A stretch of DNA of 6,254 bases from Desulfatibacillaceae bacterium (GTDB lineage: Bacteria; Desulfobacterota; Desulfobacteria; Desulfobacterales; Desulfatibacillaceae). The notes beneath the pieces were generated by a model. It had not been told where the DNA came from and did not search any database. It worked only from the letters and a program-made list of their open reading frames with translations. The first letter of the stretch is position 1. Every line of letters starts with the position of its first letter. The position numbers and the translations under genes were made by a program. The stretch covers positions 4,936 to 11,189 of the forward strand of contig JASEHB010000036.1 in assembly GCA_030018745.1 (NCBI GenBank), written 5' to 3'. Positions 1-6,193 of the stretch are shown one piece after another.

Positions 1-398
1 GAGCGGAAATACCTTGAGCGGATGGGATCAACAATAAGGTGATCCGCCAAAATTGCTGCCTGGACGCATAACAGCCCTGCTGCCACAGCAAAAAAGGAGA
101 CGGCGGGAAGAAAAAAACCGGCAGCCAGCGCTGCCCCCATGACGGCAAAGCGAAGAAGTATTGAAGATAGGCTTTTAAAGGCCGAAGCTTTCCGGCTGCT
201 TGCAAGCACCCGTGCAGGCAGGGCCACCGCCATCATTCCAAAGTTTAAAATGCTTGCCAGAACCCCAAGAAGAAATCCCTTGCCCTCCTGGGGATAGCCA
301 AGACCGATGCCTGCGGCGCAGACAAGAATCCCAACAAGCAGGGCGGATTGGCCGTACCTTTTCAGGCAGGATTGTATGGAGTCTGTTTCACTCATCAT
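1..398 (-). CDS. atpI: ATP synthase subunit I (AtpI), partial at the left edge
   Basis: I translated this by hand from an ATG at 398-396. An adjacent in-frame ATG at 395-393 is equally possible. The frame stays open for 132 codons to the window edge with no stop, so the gene is cut, but most of a typical protein of about 125-135 residues is present. The sequence shows a short polar N-terminus and then four hydrophobic stretches at about residues 17-34, 41-60, 82-98 and 100-118. The small basic patch between the second and third (ASSRKASAFK) fits a cytoplasmic loop. Family knowledge: AtpI is a small inner-membrane protein that helps c-ring assembly of F1Fo ATP synthase and is not part of the final enzyme. 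The start codon lies inside the end of atpZ, an 11-nt overlap that indicates translational coupling. Identity rests on topology, size and position after atpZ, because the primary sequence of this family is poorly conserved. Confidence 0.82.
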   Translation of the reverse strand, partial: MMSETDSIQSCLKRYGQSALLVGILVCAAGIGLGYPQEGKGFLLGVLASILNFGMMAVALPARVLASSRKASAFKSLSSILLRFAVMGAALAAGFFLPAVSFFAVAAGLLCVQAAILADHLIVDPIRSRYFR

Positions 399-678
399 CT
401 TTAATGCTTTTGGCCTTGTCCTTGTTGGCAGGAGTTGAATCGTTCTTGTCTTGGTCAAACAACTCCATTATCTGGCGGTAGCACACCACAGCCCCGCCCG
501 CAACCCCCAGCAAAATGAACACTGTTGTCAGAATGCCGGAAAGCCCCAGCAGGTCATCCAGCCATCTGCCAACAAAAAAGCAAAAAACCACGCAACCGGC
601 CATTGTCAGGCCAAGCTGCATGACAATGGTCAGATCCCGTGCCCAGGGCTGGTTGCCTTTAAAATCAAAAAAGGTCAC
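388..678 (-). CDS. atpZ: AtpZ/AtpI-family protein, F1Fo ATP synthase assembly or cation-handling subunit
   Basis: This is a complete 96-residue protein starting at a GTG (678-676). An AAAAGG-like ribosome site lies 9 nt upstream at 693-688. It has two transmembrane segments, at about residues 16-38 and 47-67. At the end of the first is the signature VGRWLDDLLG (about residues 36-45), which matches the usual G-x-W-L-D-x-x-x-G pattern of AtpZ. A Tyr-Arg pair (YRQ) closes the second helix, followed by a highly charged Lys/Asp tail. Family knowledge: AtpZ is encoded at the head of atp operons in many bacteria, works with AtpI, and has been linked to c-ring assembly and to Mg2+/Ca2+ supply. The stop codon overlaps the start of atpI, so the two are very probably co-transcribed and coupled, with Fo genes expected beyond the left edge. 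Confidence in the family is high; the exact role in this organism is not shown by the sequence. Confidence 0.9.
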   Translation of the reverse strand: MTFFDFKGNQPWARDLTIVMQLGLTMAGCVVFCFFVGRWLDDLLGLSGILTTVFILLGVAGGAVVCYRQIMELFDQDKNDSTPANKDKAKSIKDDE

Positions 679-971
679 TCAATAGCGCCTTTTGCTTGTG
701 AGACCAGAAGGTTAAGGGCGGCAAAAAGCCGTTCACACCCCTGTCCTGCCAGTCTTCAGACGGCATTGCTGGTTAACAGAGGCCTTTATCCTTGTCAACA
801 TAAAGTTTGACTGATTTTTTCCGGCAGGGCTTTGTATCGCGATCTGCCTGTTTGTGTTATAAATGGTTTTGTAATAATAGGCGCGTAGGCCTGCCTTTTT
901 AGGCCGGATGCAGGGTAAGCCGCAAGCTTATAAATGATTTGGCCGCTATCTGGCCGGAGAAAGCAAGGCAA
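679..971. other. Divergent intergenic region between atpZ and the PBP1A gene
   Basis: These 293 bases separate atpZ (leftward) from the PBP1A gene (rightward) and should contain the promoters of both. I see no convincing coding frame. Visible elements are an extended -10 at 855-863 facing right, an 8-bp perfect palindrome ATCGCGAT at 836-843, and a perfect 5-bp hairpin (TAAGC/GCTTA, 916-930) in the presumed PBP1A leader. GGCC repeats at 941-944 and 952-955 could pair just before the GGAG ribosome site at 956-959. An isolated consensus -35 (TTGACA on the minus strand, 798-793) has no good -10 partner. Confidence 0.6.
855..863 (+). promoter_or_regulatory. Candidate extended -10 promoter for the PBP1A gene
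   Basis: TG-T-TATAAA at 855-863 matches the extended -10 form (TGn followed by TATAAT) with one mismatch in the hexamer. No good -35 lies 16-18 nt upstream, which is tolerated for extended -10 promoters. It would start transcription near 869-871 and give a leader of about 100 nt. AATAAT at 873-878 is an alternative -10. This comes from motif reading only. Confidence 0.35.
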
Positions 972-3404
972 ATGACTGACTCAAGCAAACAGAAGCGAAC
1001 GGTCAAACCCAAAAAGAGGCCGCTGTTTTTCAGGGTGGCCCGTTTTTTTGTGTGGAGCACCCTTTTTGCAATTCTTGCAGGCATCTGCACGGGGGTGGGG
1101 CTATACCTGCACTTTGCCAGCGATCTGCCCCAGATAAACACCCTGATGGACTACCGCCCGCCGGTTGTGACCACCGTCTATTCCGATGACGGCATAAAAC
1201 TGGCCGAACTCTTTAAGGAGAGAAGGTTTGTGATTGGGCTGGACCAGATGCCCGACCATCTGAAAAATGCCTTTGTAAGCGCCGAGGACTCCCGTTTTTA
1301 TGAGCACAAGGGCCTTGATTTTTTAGGTATTTTGCGGGCGGCCATAAAGAACATCGAGGCCGGGGGAATTGTCCAGGGCGGAAGCACCATAACCCAGCAG
1401 GTCACCAAATCCTTTCTGCTTACCCCGGAAAGGAGCTTTTCCCGCAAAATCCGCGAGGCCATTCTTGCCCACAGGATTGATAACACATTTGATAAGGATG
1501 AAATTCTTTTCCTTTATCTTAACCAGATATATCTGGGTCAGGGCGCTTATGGGGTGGAGGCTGCGGCCAGGGCATATTTCGGCAAAAAGGCCCAGGACCT
1601 TGACCTGGCCGAAGCAACCATACTGGCAGGCCTGCCCAAGGCGCCTAGCCGCGATGACCCCATTCGTCATCCTGCACGGGCCAAGCAAAGGCAGATTTAT
1701 GTTCTAAACCGCATGATTGAGGATGGCTATATAACCCAGGCCCAGGCAGCCCAGGCCCAGGACGCGCCTTTGAAATTTGCCTCGTCCGCCAATCTTTTTC
1801 TGGAGCATGCCCCCGATTATACGGAATATATAAGGCGCATGGTGCAGGATAAATACGGCGAGGATATGCTCTACAATGGCGGGCTTGTCATCCGCTCATC
1901 GGTGGATGTCCAGATGCAAAGGGCCGGGTATGCGGCCCTGCAAAAGGGTCTTAAAGAGCTTGACAAGCGCATTGGCTGGCGGGGTCCCATGCAAAAACTT
2001 GCCTCCGCACAGATGGATGCCTTTATTGAAGAGCTTGAAAAAAATCGGGAAAACAATCATCTTCTTGAGGGCATGGTGGTTACCGGCGTGGTGAAAGCGG
2101 TTTCCGATGAAAAGAAAACGACCCTTGTGAACATGGGCGGAGCAAGTGGAGAAATACCCATACGCAATATGCGCTGGGCCAGAACCCCTGACCCGGAAAA
2201 GGCTTACTTTGATGTCAGGATATCCAACCCATCCCAGGCCCTTTCCCCAGGGGATGTGATTCTGGTAAGGACGGTAAAGAAGCCTGAAGGAGAAGACCTC
2301 TGGGAGCTTGCCCTTGAGCAGGAGCCAGTAGTTCAGGGCGCAATTCTGTGTGTGGAGACAGGCACCGGCCAGGTCAAGGCCATGATAGGCGGATATGATT
2401 TTTCAAAAAGCCAGTTCAACCGCGCGGTTCAGGCCATCCGCCAGCCCGGCTCGGCCTTCAAGCCAATCATCTACGCCGCCGCCCTGGATCATCCGTCCAA
2501 AAACTTCACTCCAGCCACAAGACTCATTGACACGGCTATCGTCTTTCAGAATGAGTCAATGGATTTTGTATGGAAACCAAAAAATTATCAGCAAACCTTT
2601 TATGGCCCAACCCTCTTGAGGGAAGCCCTGGCCCACTCCAGAAATGTTGTAACCATAAAGATTCTTCAGGACATAGGTGTGAATTATGCCATAGATTACA
2701 GTCGGCGTCTTGGCATAAGCTCTCCCATTGCAAAGGATCTCTCCATTGCCCTGGGGTCTTCGGGCACAACCCTTCTGGAAATGGTTACCGCCTTTTCGGT
2801 TTTTGCCAATCAGGGCACCCTCATCAACCCGGCCTTTATTACGAGCGTAACAGACAGGGACGGCAGAGTTCTGGAAAGCTGGGAGCCAAAAGGCCGCCAG
2901 GCCATTGACGAGAGCACGGCCTTTGTGATGACCCATCTGCTTATGGGCGCGGTGGAAGATGGCACCGGCTGGCGCGCCAAGGCCCTCCAGCGGCCCGTGG
3001 CAGGCAAGACCGGCACCACCAACGAACTCAATGATGCCTGGTTTGTGGGCTACACACCGGAATTTGTTACAGGCGTATGGGTGGGCTTTGACAGCAAGCA
3101 GCCCCTTGGCAAGGGCGAAACCGGCTCCCGCACTGCAAGCCCCATCTGGGTGGATTTCATGCAGGAGATTTTAAAGGACAGGCCAGTAAAAACCTTTCCT
3201 GTTTCCGATGGAGTTGTTTTTGCCCGCATAGACGCAGAAAGCGGGCTATTGGCAACGCCTCAATCCAAAAAAACGATTTTTGAAAGCTTTAAACGGGGTA
3301 CAGCTCCAACAGAATATGCGCCCCTCCCCCAGCGGACCGGCATTCCCGGAGAACTTCCCCGCAGGGATGTAACCTCCGAGGAATTGATGAAAAAGGATAT
3401 ATGA
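972..3404 (+). CDS. mrcA: Penicillin-binding protein 1A (bifunctional class A PBP: glycosyltransferase and transpeptidase)
   Basis: This inner-membrane enzyme polymerises lipid II into glycan strands and cross-links the peptides in the periplasm. I chose the ATG at 972 (810 residues) over an in-frame TTG at 939, because AAGG and GGAG motifs lie just before it and the protein then begins with the usual short basic cytoplasmic tail. Residues 20-48 form the membrane anchor. The GT51 domain carries EDSRFYEHKG (catalytic Glu105), GGSTITQQ (136-143), RKIREA (158-163) and the ILFLYLNQIYLGQGAYG block (about 178-194). An OB-like insert of the PBP1A type spans about 316-425. The transpeptidase domain has all three motifs: SAFK (nucleophile Ser494, Lys497), SRN (556-558) and KTGT (679-682). 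Length is normal for PBP1A. It is flanked by a divergent promoter region and a terminator, so it is probably a single-gene transcript. There is no sign of truncation or lost catalytic residues. Confidence 0.96.
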   Translation: MTDSSKQKRTVKPKKRPLFFRVARFFVWSTLFAILAGICTGVGLYLHFASDLPQINTLMDYRPPVVTTVYSDDGIKLAELFKERRFVIGLDQMPDHLKNAFVSAEDSRFYEHKGLDFLGILRAAIKNIEAGGIVQGGSTITQQVTKSFLLTPERSFSRKIREAILAHRIDNTFDKDEILFLYLNQIYLGQGAYGVEAAARAYFGKKAQDLDLAEATILAGLPKAPSRDDPIRHPARAKQRQIYVLNRMIEDGYITQAQAAQAQDAPLKFASSANLFLEHAPDYTEYIRRMVQDKYGEDMLYNGGLVIRSSVDVQMQRAGYAALQKGLKELDKRIGWRGPMQKLASAQMDAFIEELEKNRENNHLLEGMVVTGVVKAVSDEKKTTLVNMGGASGEIPIRNMRWARTPDPEKAYFDVRISNPSQALSPGDVILVRTVKKPEGEDLWELALEQEPVVQGAILCVETGTGQVKAMIGGYDFSKSQFNRAVQAIRQPGSAFKPIIYAAALDHPSKNFTPATRLIDTAIVFQNESMDFVWKPKNYQQTFYGPTLLREALAHSRNVVTIKILQDIGVNYAIDYSRRLGISSPIAKDLSIALGSSGTTLLEMVTAFSVFANQGTLINPAFITSVTDRDGRVLESWEPKGRQAIDESTAFVMTHLLMGAVEDGTGWRAKALQRPVAGKTGTTNELNDAWFVGYTPEFVTGVWVGFDSKQPLGKGETGSRTASPIWVDFMQEILKDRPVKTFPVSDGVVFARIDAESGLLATPQSKKTIFESFKRGTAPTEYAPLPQRTGIPGELPRRDVTSEELMKKDI
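1735..1761 (+). repeat. Short CCCAGG repeat inside the PBP1A gene
   Basis: Two copies of CCCAGGCCCAGG (1735-1746 and 1750-1761) are separated by CAG, so four CCCAGG units lie in 27 bases. They encode the Gln/Ala-rich stretch TQAQAAQAQ after the glycosyltransferase domain, in a region that is normally variable. It is probably a local low-complexity duplication with no function of its own. Confidence 0.6.
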
Positions 3405-3456
3405 CCTCTTGTTCAGGCCTATGCCTGGCAAAAAAGAGCTGCATACAAAGTGAGCA

Positions 3457-3502
3457 AAAGGGGCCTTTCTTATAAAATGTAAGGAATGGCCCCTTTCTTA
3501 TT
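3457..3502 (+). terminator. Intrinsic terminator downstream of the PBP1A gene
   Basis: A perfect 9-bp inverted repeat (AAAGGGGCC at 3457-3465 and GGCCCCTTT at 3488-3496) is extended, after one mismatch, by five more pairs including one G-U. This leaves a loop of roughly ten bases around 3472-3481. The stem is followed by the T-rich run TTTCTTATT. It lies about 50 nt after the PBP1A stop and should separate that transcript from the rnfB operon. The A-run before the stem could make it partly bidirectional, but no converging gene is present. Confidence 0.8.
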
Positions 3503-3678
3503 GCACAAAAAATTTCCCACCGGCCTGGTCTTCTATTATCTGCATTCCTGTTAGCTCTTGCCAAGACCAAAGGGCCGTGTTATCGGAAAAAGGCCCTGCA
3601 AAGACAAAGCCTGTGCAGGGGGCGGCAAACAATCATACCCCGGACAAAGGGGTCCGATAAGCAAAAGGAGGCAGGAGC
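3503..3678 (+). promoter_or_regulatory. Structured leader or promoter region upstream of rnfB
   Basis: These 176 bases between the terminator and rnfB have no credible gene but contain a chain of overlapping inverted repeats. Stem A pairs 3521-3532 with 3563-3577 (12 bp with a 3-nt bulge). Stem B pairs AGGGCC 3571-3576 with GGCCCT 3592-3597. Stem C pairs CCCTGCA 3594-3600 with TGCAGGG 3614-3620. Stem D pairs CGGAC 3641-3645 with GTCCG 3652-3656, and an alternative pairs ACCCC 3637-3641 with GGGGT 3649-3653. A excludes B and B excludes C. No stem has a T-tract after it. Promoter candidates are a TATTAT -10 at 3534-3539 with a poor -35, or TTGCCA (3558-3563) followed 17 nt later by a weak TATCGG. 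I do not recognise a known riboswitch class. Confidence 0.4.
3663..3671 (+). promoter_or_regulatory. Strong Shine-Dalgarno sequence that fixes the rnfB GTG start
   Basis: AAAAGGAGG sits 7 nt before the GTG at 3679. It is close to the ideal anti-16S match and supports the GTG start although no ATG is available. A second GGAG at 3674-3677 touches the start codon and is too close to act. Confidence 0.85.
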
Positions 3679-5709
3679 GTGCTGGAAGCATTGTTGACCT
3701 TGGGTCTTATGGGGCTTGTGGTGGGCGTTGGGCTTTCCCTCGCGTCCAAGATTTTCTATGTGTATGTTGACCCGCTCATTGTTGCTGTTGATTCGGCTCT
3801 ACCGGGTGCAAACTGCGGCGGATGCGGCTATCCGGGTTGCTCGGCCAATGCCGAGGCCATTGTGCAGGGTAAAAGCGGCCCAGACTCCTGTGTGGCCGGA
3901 GGCGATGAGCTTACCCAGCAGATAGCAGCCCTTCTGGGCATGGAGGTGACAGCAAAAGAGCCTGACATAGCCAAGCCAGGCTGCTACTATTCCGTGAAAG
4001 ATGCAGATACCAAGTACGATTACCTGGGAATAAACGATTGCCGGGCTGCGGCCCTTCTTTCCGGCGGAATGAAGGTTTGCAGCGTGGGATGCCTGGGGCT
4101 TGGCACCTGCGTGAAGGTATGCCCCTTTGGCGCCCTTACGATGGGCGCAGACGGCCTGCCAGTGGTGGATGTCAAGAAATGCACGGGGTGCGGCACCTGC
4201 GAGCGGGAATGCCCCAAGCACATAATCAAGCTTTCATCTGTAACCCGCCGCATACTGCGGGAATACACGGTGGACGACTGCACAACCCCCTGCCAGCGGG
4301 CCTGCCCGGCAGGCATTGATATCCGCCGCTATGTGGGCGCAATCGCCAAAGGCGATTTTGAAGGGGCCGTGCAGATAATAAAGGAGCGCAACCCCTTCCC
4401 GGCTGTCATAGGCCGCATCTGCCCCCACCCCTGCGAGCATGAATGCCGCAGAAATCTGGTGGATGAGTCTGTGGCCATCAACCCCCTCAAGCGCTTCTGC
4501 GCAGACCTTGAAATTGGCGCAAACAAGCGCAATCAGCCTTACAAGGCCCCTGCCACGGGCCGCAAACTTGCGGTCATCGGCGGCGGCATCCAGGGGCTTT
4601 CCACAGCCTTTTTCCTTGCGCGGCTCGGCCACAGCCCGGTTGTGTACGAGGCCACCGGCAATCTTGGCGGGCTTTTGCGCACGGCCATAAGCCAGACCCG
4701 CCTGCCCAGCGAGGTGCTGGACTGGGAAATTGAAGGCATCCGCGAAATGGGCGTTGAAACCCGGATCAACTCTCCTCTGGGGGGGCAGCTTTCAATAGCC
4801 GGGCTTTTAAGGGAAGGCCATGAATCCATTTTCCTGGCTGCCGGAGGCTGGGACAGCCGCCTGGAGCGCCTGGGCAGCGCAGACCCGGAGCCAGCGCAGC
4901 TTGGCCTTCGCCTGCTTATAGATGTTATTAAAAAGGGTGTACAGAATTTGCCTGGCCCGGTGGTGTTTGCCGGAGGCGGGAATGCGGCCCTTGAAGCTGC
5001 CCTTGGCAGCGGCAATGCTGTTGTGGTTCTTCGCACAGGCGAAGAGGGCCTGGATGAAAGCCTTGTAACAAATGCCCGTAAAACGGGCGTGGAAGTTATT
5101 TTCAACGCTGCGGTTTGTGCCCTGGGTGGGGAGGATGATATACTCAAACAGGTGGAAATTGCGAATCTTTTTACAGAAGAAAAGAGAAGCCTGCCTGCGG
5201 GCAGCCTTGTTGTGGCTGCTGGCCGGACTCCAGAACTCATTGTGAGGCGTGCTCCTCTGCCAGAGCCTGCCCAGGGCGAAAGCCCAAAGGAGCAGGACGA
5301 TTCCGGCCCCATAGTGTGGGAAGCCCTGCCTGCCTACAAAAAACCCATGAGCGCCGGAGGGCTGGGAATGGCCTCCCCTGCTGATGCCATTGCAGACTTT
5401 TCCGCTGCGGTGGAGGCCATAGGAGCAGGCCGCAGGGCTGCGGCCAGCGTGCATATTCTGTTAACCAGCGGCAGCCTTGTTGTTGAAGGGGAGCTTCTCA
5501 CGCCAACGGTTTTTGTGCAGGATGTTGCCGAGCTTTTTGATGTGACGCCGGTCCCGCGGGAAATCCCCCATAAGGCCGAGCCTGTCGAAGAGGAGGCGGC
5601 TTTTTCAAAGGAGCAGGCCATTGTAGAGGCATCCCGGTGCCTGCAATGCGGCTTGGTATGCTACCAGCACACGGCCTTGGGCAGCCAGCCTTTTAAGGAG
5701 AGCGCCTGA
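3679..5709 (+). CDS. rnfB: RnfB fused to a GltD/NfnL-like FAD-dependent Fe-S oxidoreductase
   Basis: This is a 676-residue fusion starting at GTG. Residues 1-190 are RnfB, the ferredoxin-facing electron-transfer subunit of the ion-pumping Rnf complex. They include a membrane anchor (about 4-27), the RnfB four-Cys motif (C46, C49, C54, C71), and paired ferredoxin sites (C134, C138, C144, C148; C168, C171, C174, C178) with the typical GCLGLGTC block. Residues 200-275 match the N-terminal Fe-S domain of GltD/NfnL (CTTPCQRACP at 201-210; CPHPCEHEC at 248-256). An FAD Rossmann motif GGGIQG (301-306) is followed by GGLLR and RLP. A nucleotide-binding motif GGGNAALEAA follows at 432-441, then VVAAGRTPE (511-519) and the closing FAD segment (about 567-595). 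A last Cys motif, RCLQCGLVC, ends at 661. Plain RnfB proteins are much shorter and lack the flavoprotein. The expected role is linking NAD(P)H or another donor to Rnf and ferredoxin at the cytoplasmic face, which is inference. The reading frame is intact, and rseC follows after 1 nt. Confidence 0.92.
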   Translation: MLEALLTLGLMGLVVGVGLSLASKIFYVYVDPLIVAVDSALPGANCGGCGYPGCSANAEAIVQGKSGPDSCVAGGDELTQQIAALLGMEVTAKEPDIAKPGCYYSVKDADTKYDYLGINDCRAAALLSGGMKVCSVGCLGLGTCVKVCPFGALTMGADGLPVVDVKKCTGCGTCERECPKHIIKLSSVTRRILREYTVDDCTTPCQRACPAGIDIRRYVGAIAKGDFEGAVQIIKERNPFPAVIGRICPHPCEHECRRNLVDESVAINPLKRFCADLEIGANKRNQPYKAPATGRKLAVIGGGIQGLSTAFFLARLGHSPVVYEATGNLGGLLRTAISQTRLPSEVLDWEIEGIREMGVETRINSPLGGQLSIAGLLREGHESIFLAAGGWDSRLERLGSADPEPAQLGLRLLIDVIKKGVQNLPGPVVFAGGGNAALEAALGSGNAVVVLRTGEEGLDESLVTNARKTGVEVIFNAAVCALGGEDDILKQVEIANLFTEEKRSLPAGSLVVAAGRTPELIVRRAPLPEPAQGESPKEQDDSGPIVWEALPAYKKPMSAGGLGMASPADAIADFSAAVEAIGAGRRAAASVHILLTSGSLVVEGELLTPTVFVQDVAELFDVTPVPREIPHKAEPVEEEAAFSKEQAIVEASRCLQCGLVCYQHTALGSQPFKESA

Positions 5710-5710
5710 A

Positions 5711-6193
5711 ATGGCAACAGAGCAGGGAATAGTTACACAGGTGACAGGCCCCCTTGCGGTTATAAAGACCATACGCACCGAGGCCTGCGAAGGTTGCGCC
5801 GCCCGCGATGGCTGCAAGATGCTTGGCGGAGGGCGGGAAGTGCTCATGGAGGTGGACAACGCCCTTGATGCAAAACCGGGCGATCTTGTCCGCATAAGCG
5901 TTTCGGACTCGGCCTTTCTCAAAGTTACATTTATGGTCTATCTCATCCCTGCGGTAATGTTTCTGGTGGGGGCCATAGCCGGACACAGCCAGGGGCCGCG
6001 CTTTTCTGACATGGATCCTGGTGTTCTGGGGGCGGCAACAGGCTTTGTCCTTATGGCCGTAACCTTCTTATTTGTGCGCCTTGTTGGCAACAAAATGGGC
6101 CAGACCCCCTCTTTCAGGCCGGTGATGATCAAAATTCTTGAGCACAATGTCAAAGATTGGGACTCCTGCCAAACACCCAACGAGCCTCAATAA
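5711..6193 (+). CDS. rseC: RseC/MucC-family membrane protein (SoxR-reducing-system type, Rnf-associated)
   Basis: This is a complete 160-residue protein starting at an ATG 1 nt after the rnfB stop. AAGGAGAG (5695-5702), inside the end of rnfB, lies 8 nt upstream, so translation is probably coupled. The family layout is present: an N-terminal small domain (GIVTQVTGPLAVIKTIR), a cysteine motif C26-x2-C29-x5-C35, a GDLVRISV segment at 57-64, and two transmembrane helices at about 68-90 and 103-123. A polar cytoplasmic tail follows. Family knowledge: RseC-like proteins are encoded with rnf/rsx genes. In Escherichia coli RseC acts with the Rsx complex to keep SoxR reduced and was first named for the sigma-E system. 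Here the rnf context favours a role in assembling or serving the Rnf complex. The three Cys residues could bind a metal or cluster, but the sequence does not show which. The single extra Cys (C153) lies near the C-terminus. Confidence 0.87.
   Translation: MATEQGIVTQVTGPLAVIKTIRTEACEGCAARDGCKMLGGGREVLMEVDNALDAKPGDLVRISVSDSAFLKVTFMVYLIPAVMFLVGAIAGHSQGPRFSDMDPGVLGAATGFVLMAVTFLFVRLVGNKMGQTPSFRPVMIKILEHNVKDWDSCQTPNEPQ

Noticed and set aside
771..798. Consensus -35 TTGACA on the minus strand as the atpZ promoter
   Set aside because: At 15-17 nt spacing the -10 positions read GTTAAC, TTAACC or TAACCA, with at most three of six matches, so the pair is not a convincing promoter.
939..971. Upstream TTG start that would add 11 residues to PBP1A
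   Set aside because: No ribosome site precedes 939, and the ATG at 972 has AAGG/GGAG just upstream and yields the normal short basic N-terminus.
3414..3427. Small hairpin CAGGC-CTAT-GCCTG just after the PBP1A stop as a terminator
   Set aside because: It has a 5-bp stem followed by an A-run and no T-tract. The stronger terminator lies at 3457-3502.
3426..3443. Possible sigma-54 promoter (TGGCA...TGCA)
   Set aside because: The GG and GC dinucleotides are 12 nt apart instead of the required 10, and the site lies upstream of the terminator.
3558..3770. Small open frame of 70 codons before and across the start of rnfB
   Set aside because: It begins with TTG without a ribosome site, overlaps rnfB in another frame, has no recognisable features and lies over the hairpin-rich leader.
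4539..5312. Long minus-strand frame of 257 codons inside rnfB
   Set aside because: It is antisense to well-supported domain motifs, is rich in Ser/Arg/Pro as expected of a shadow frame, and shows no family features.
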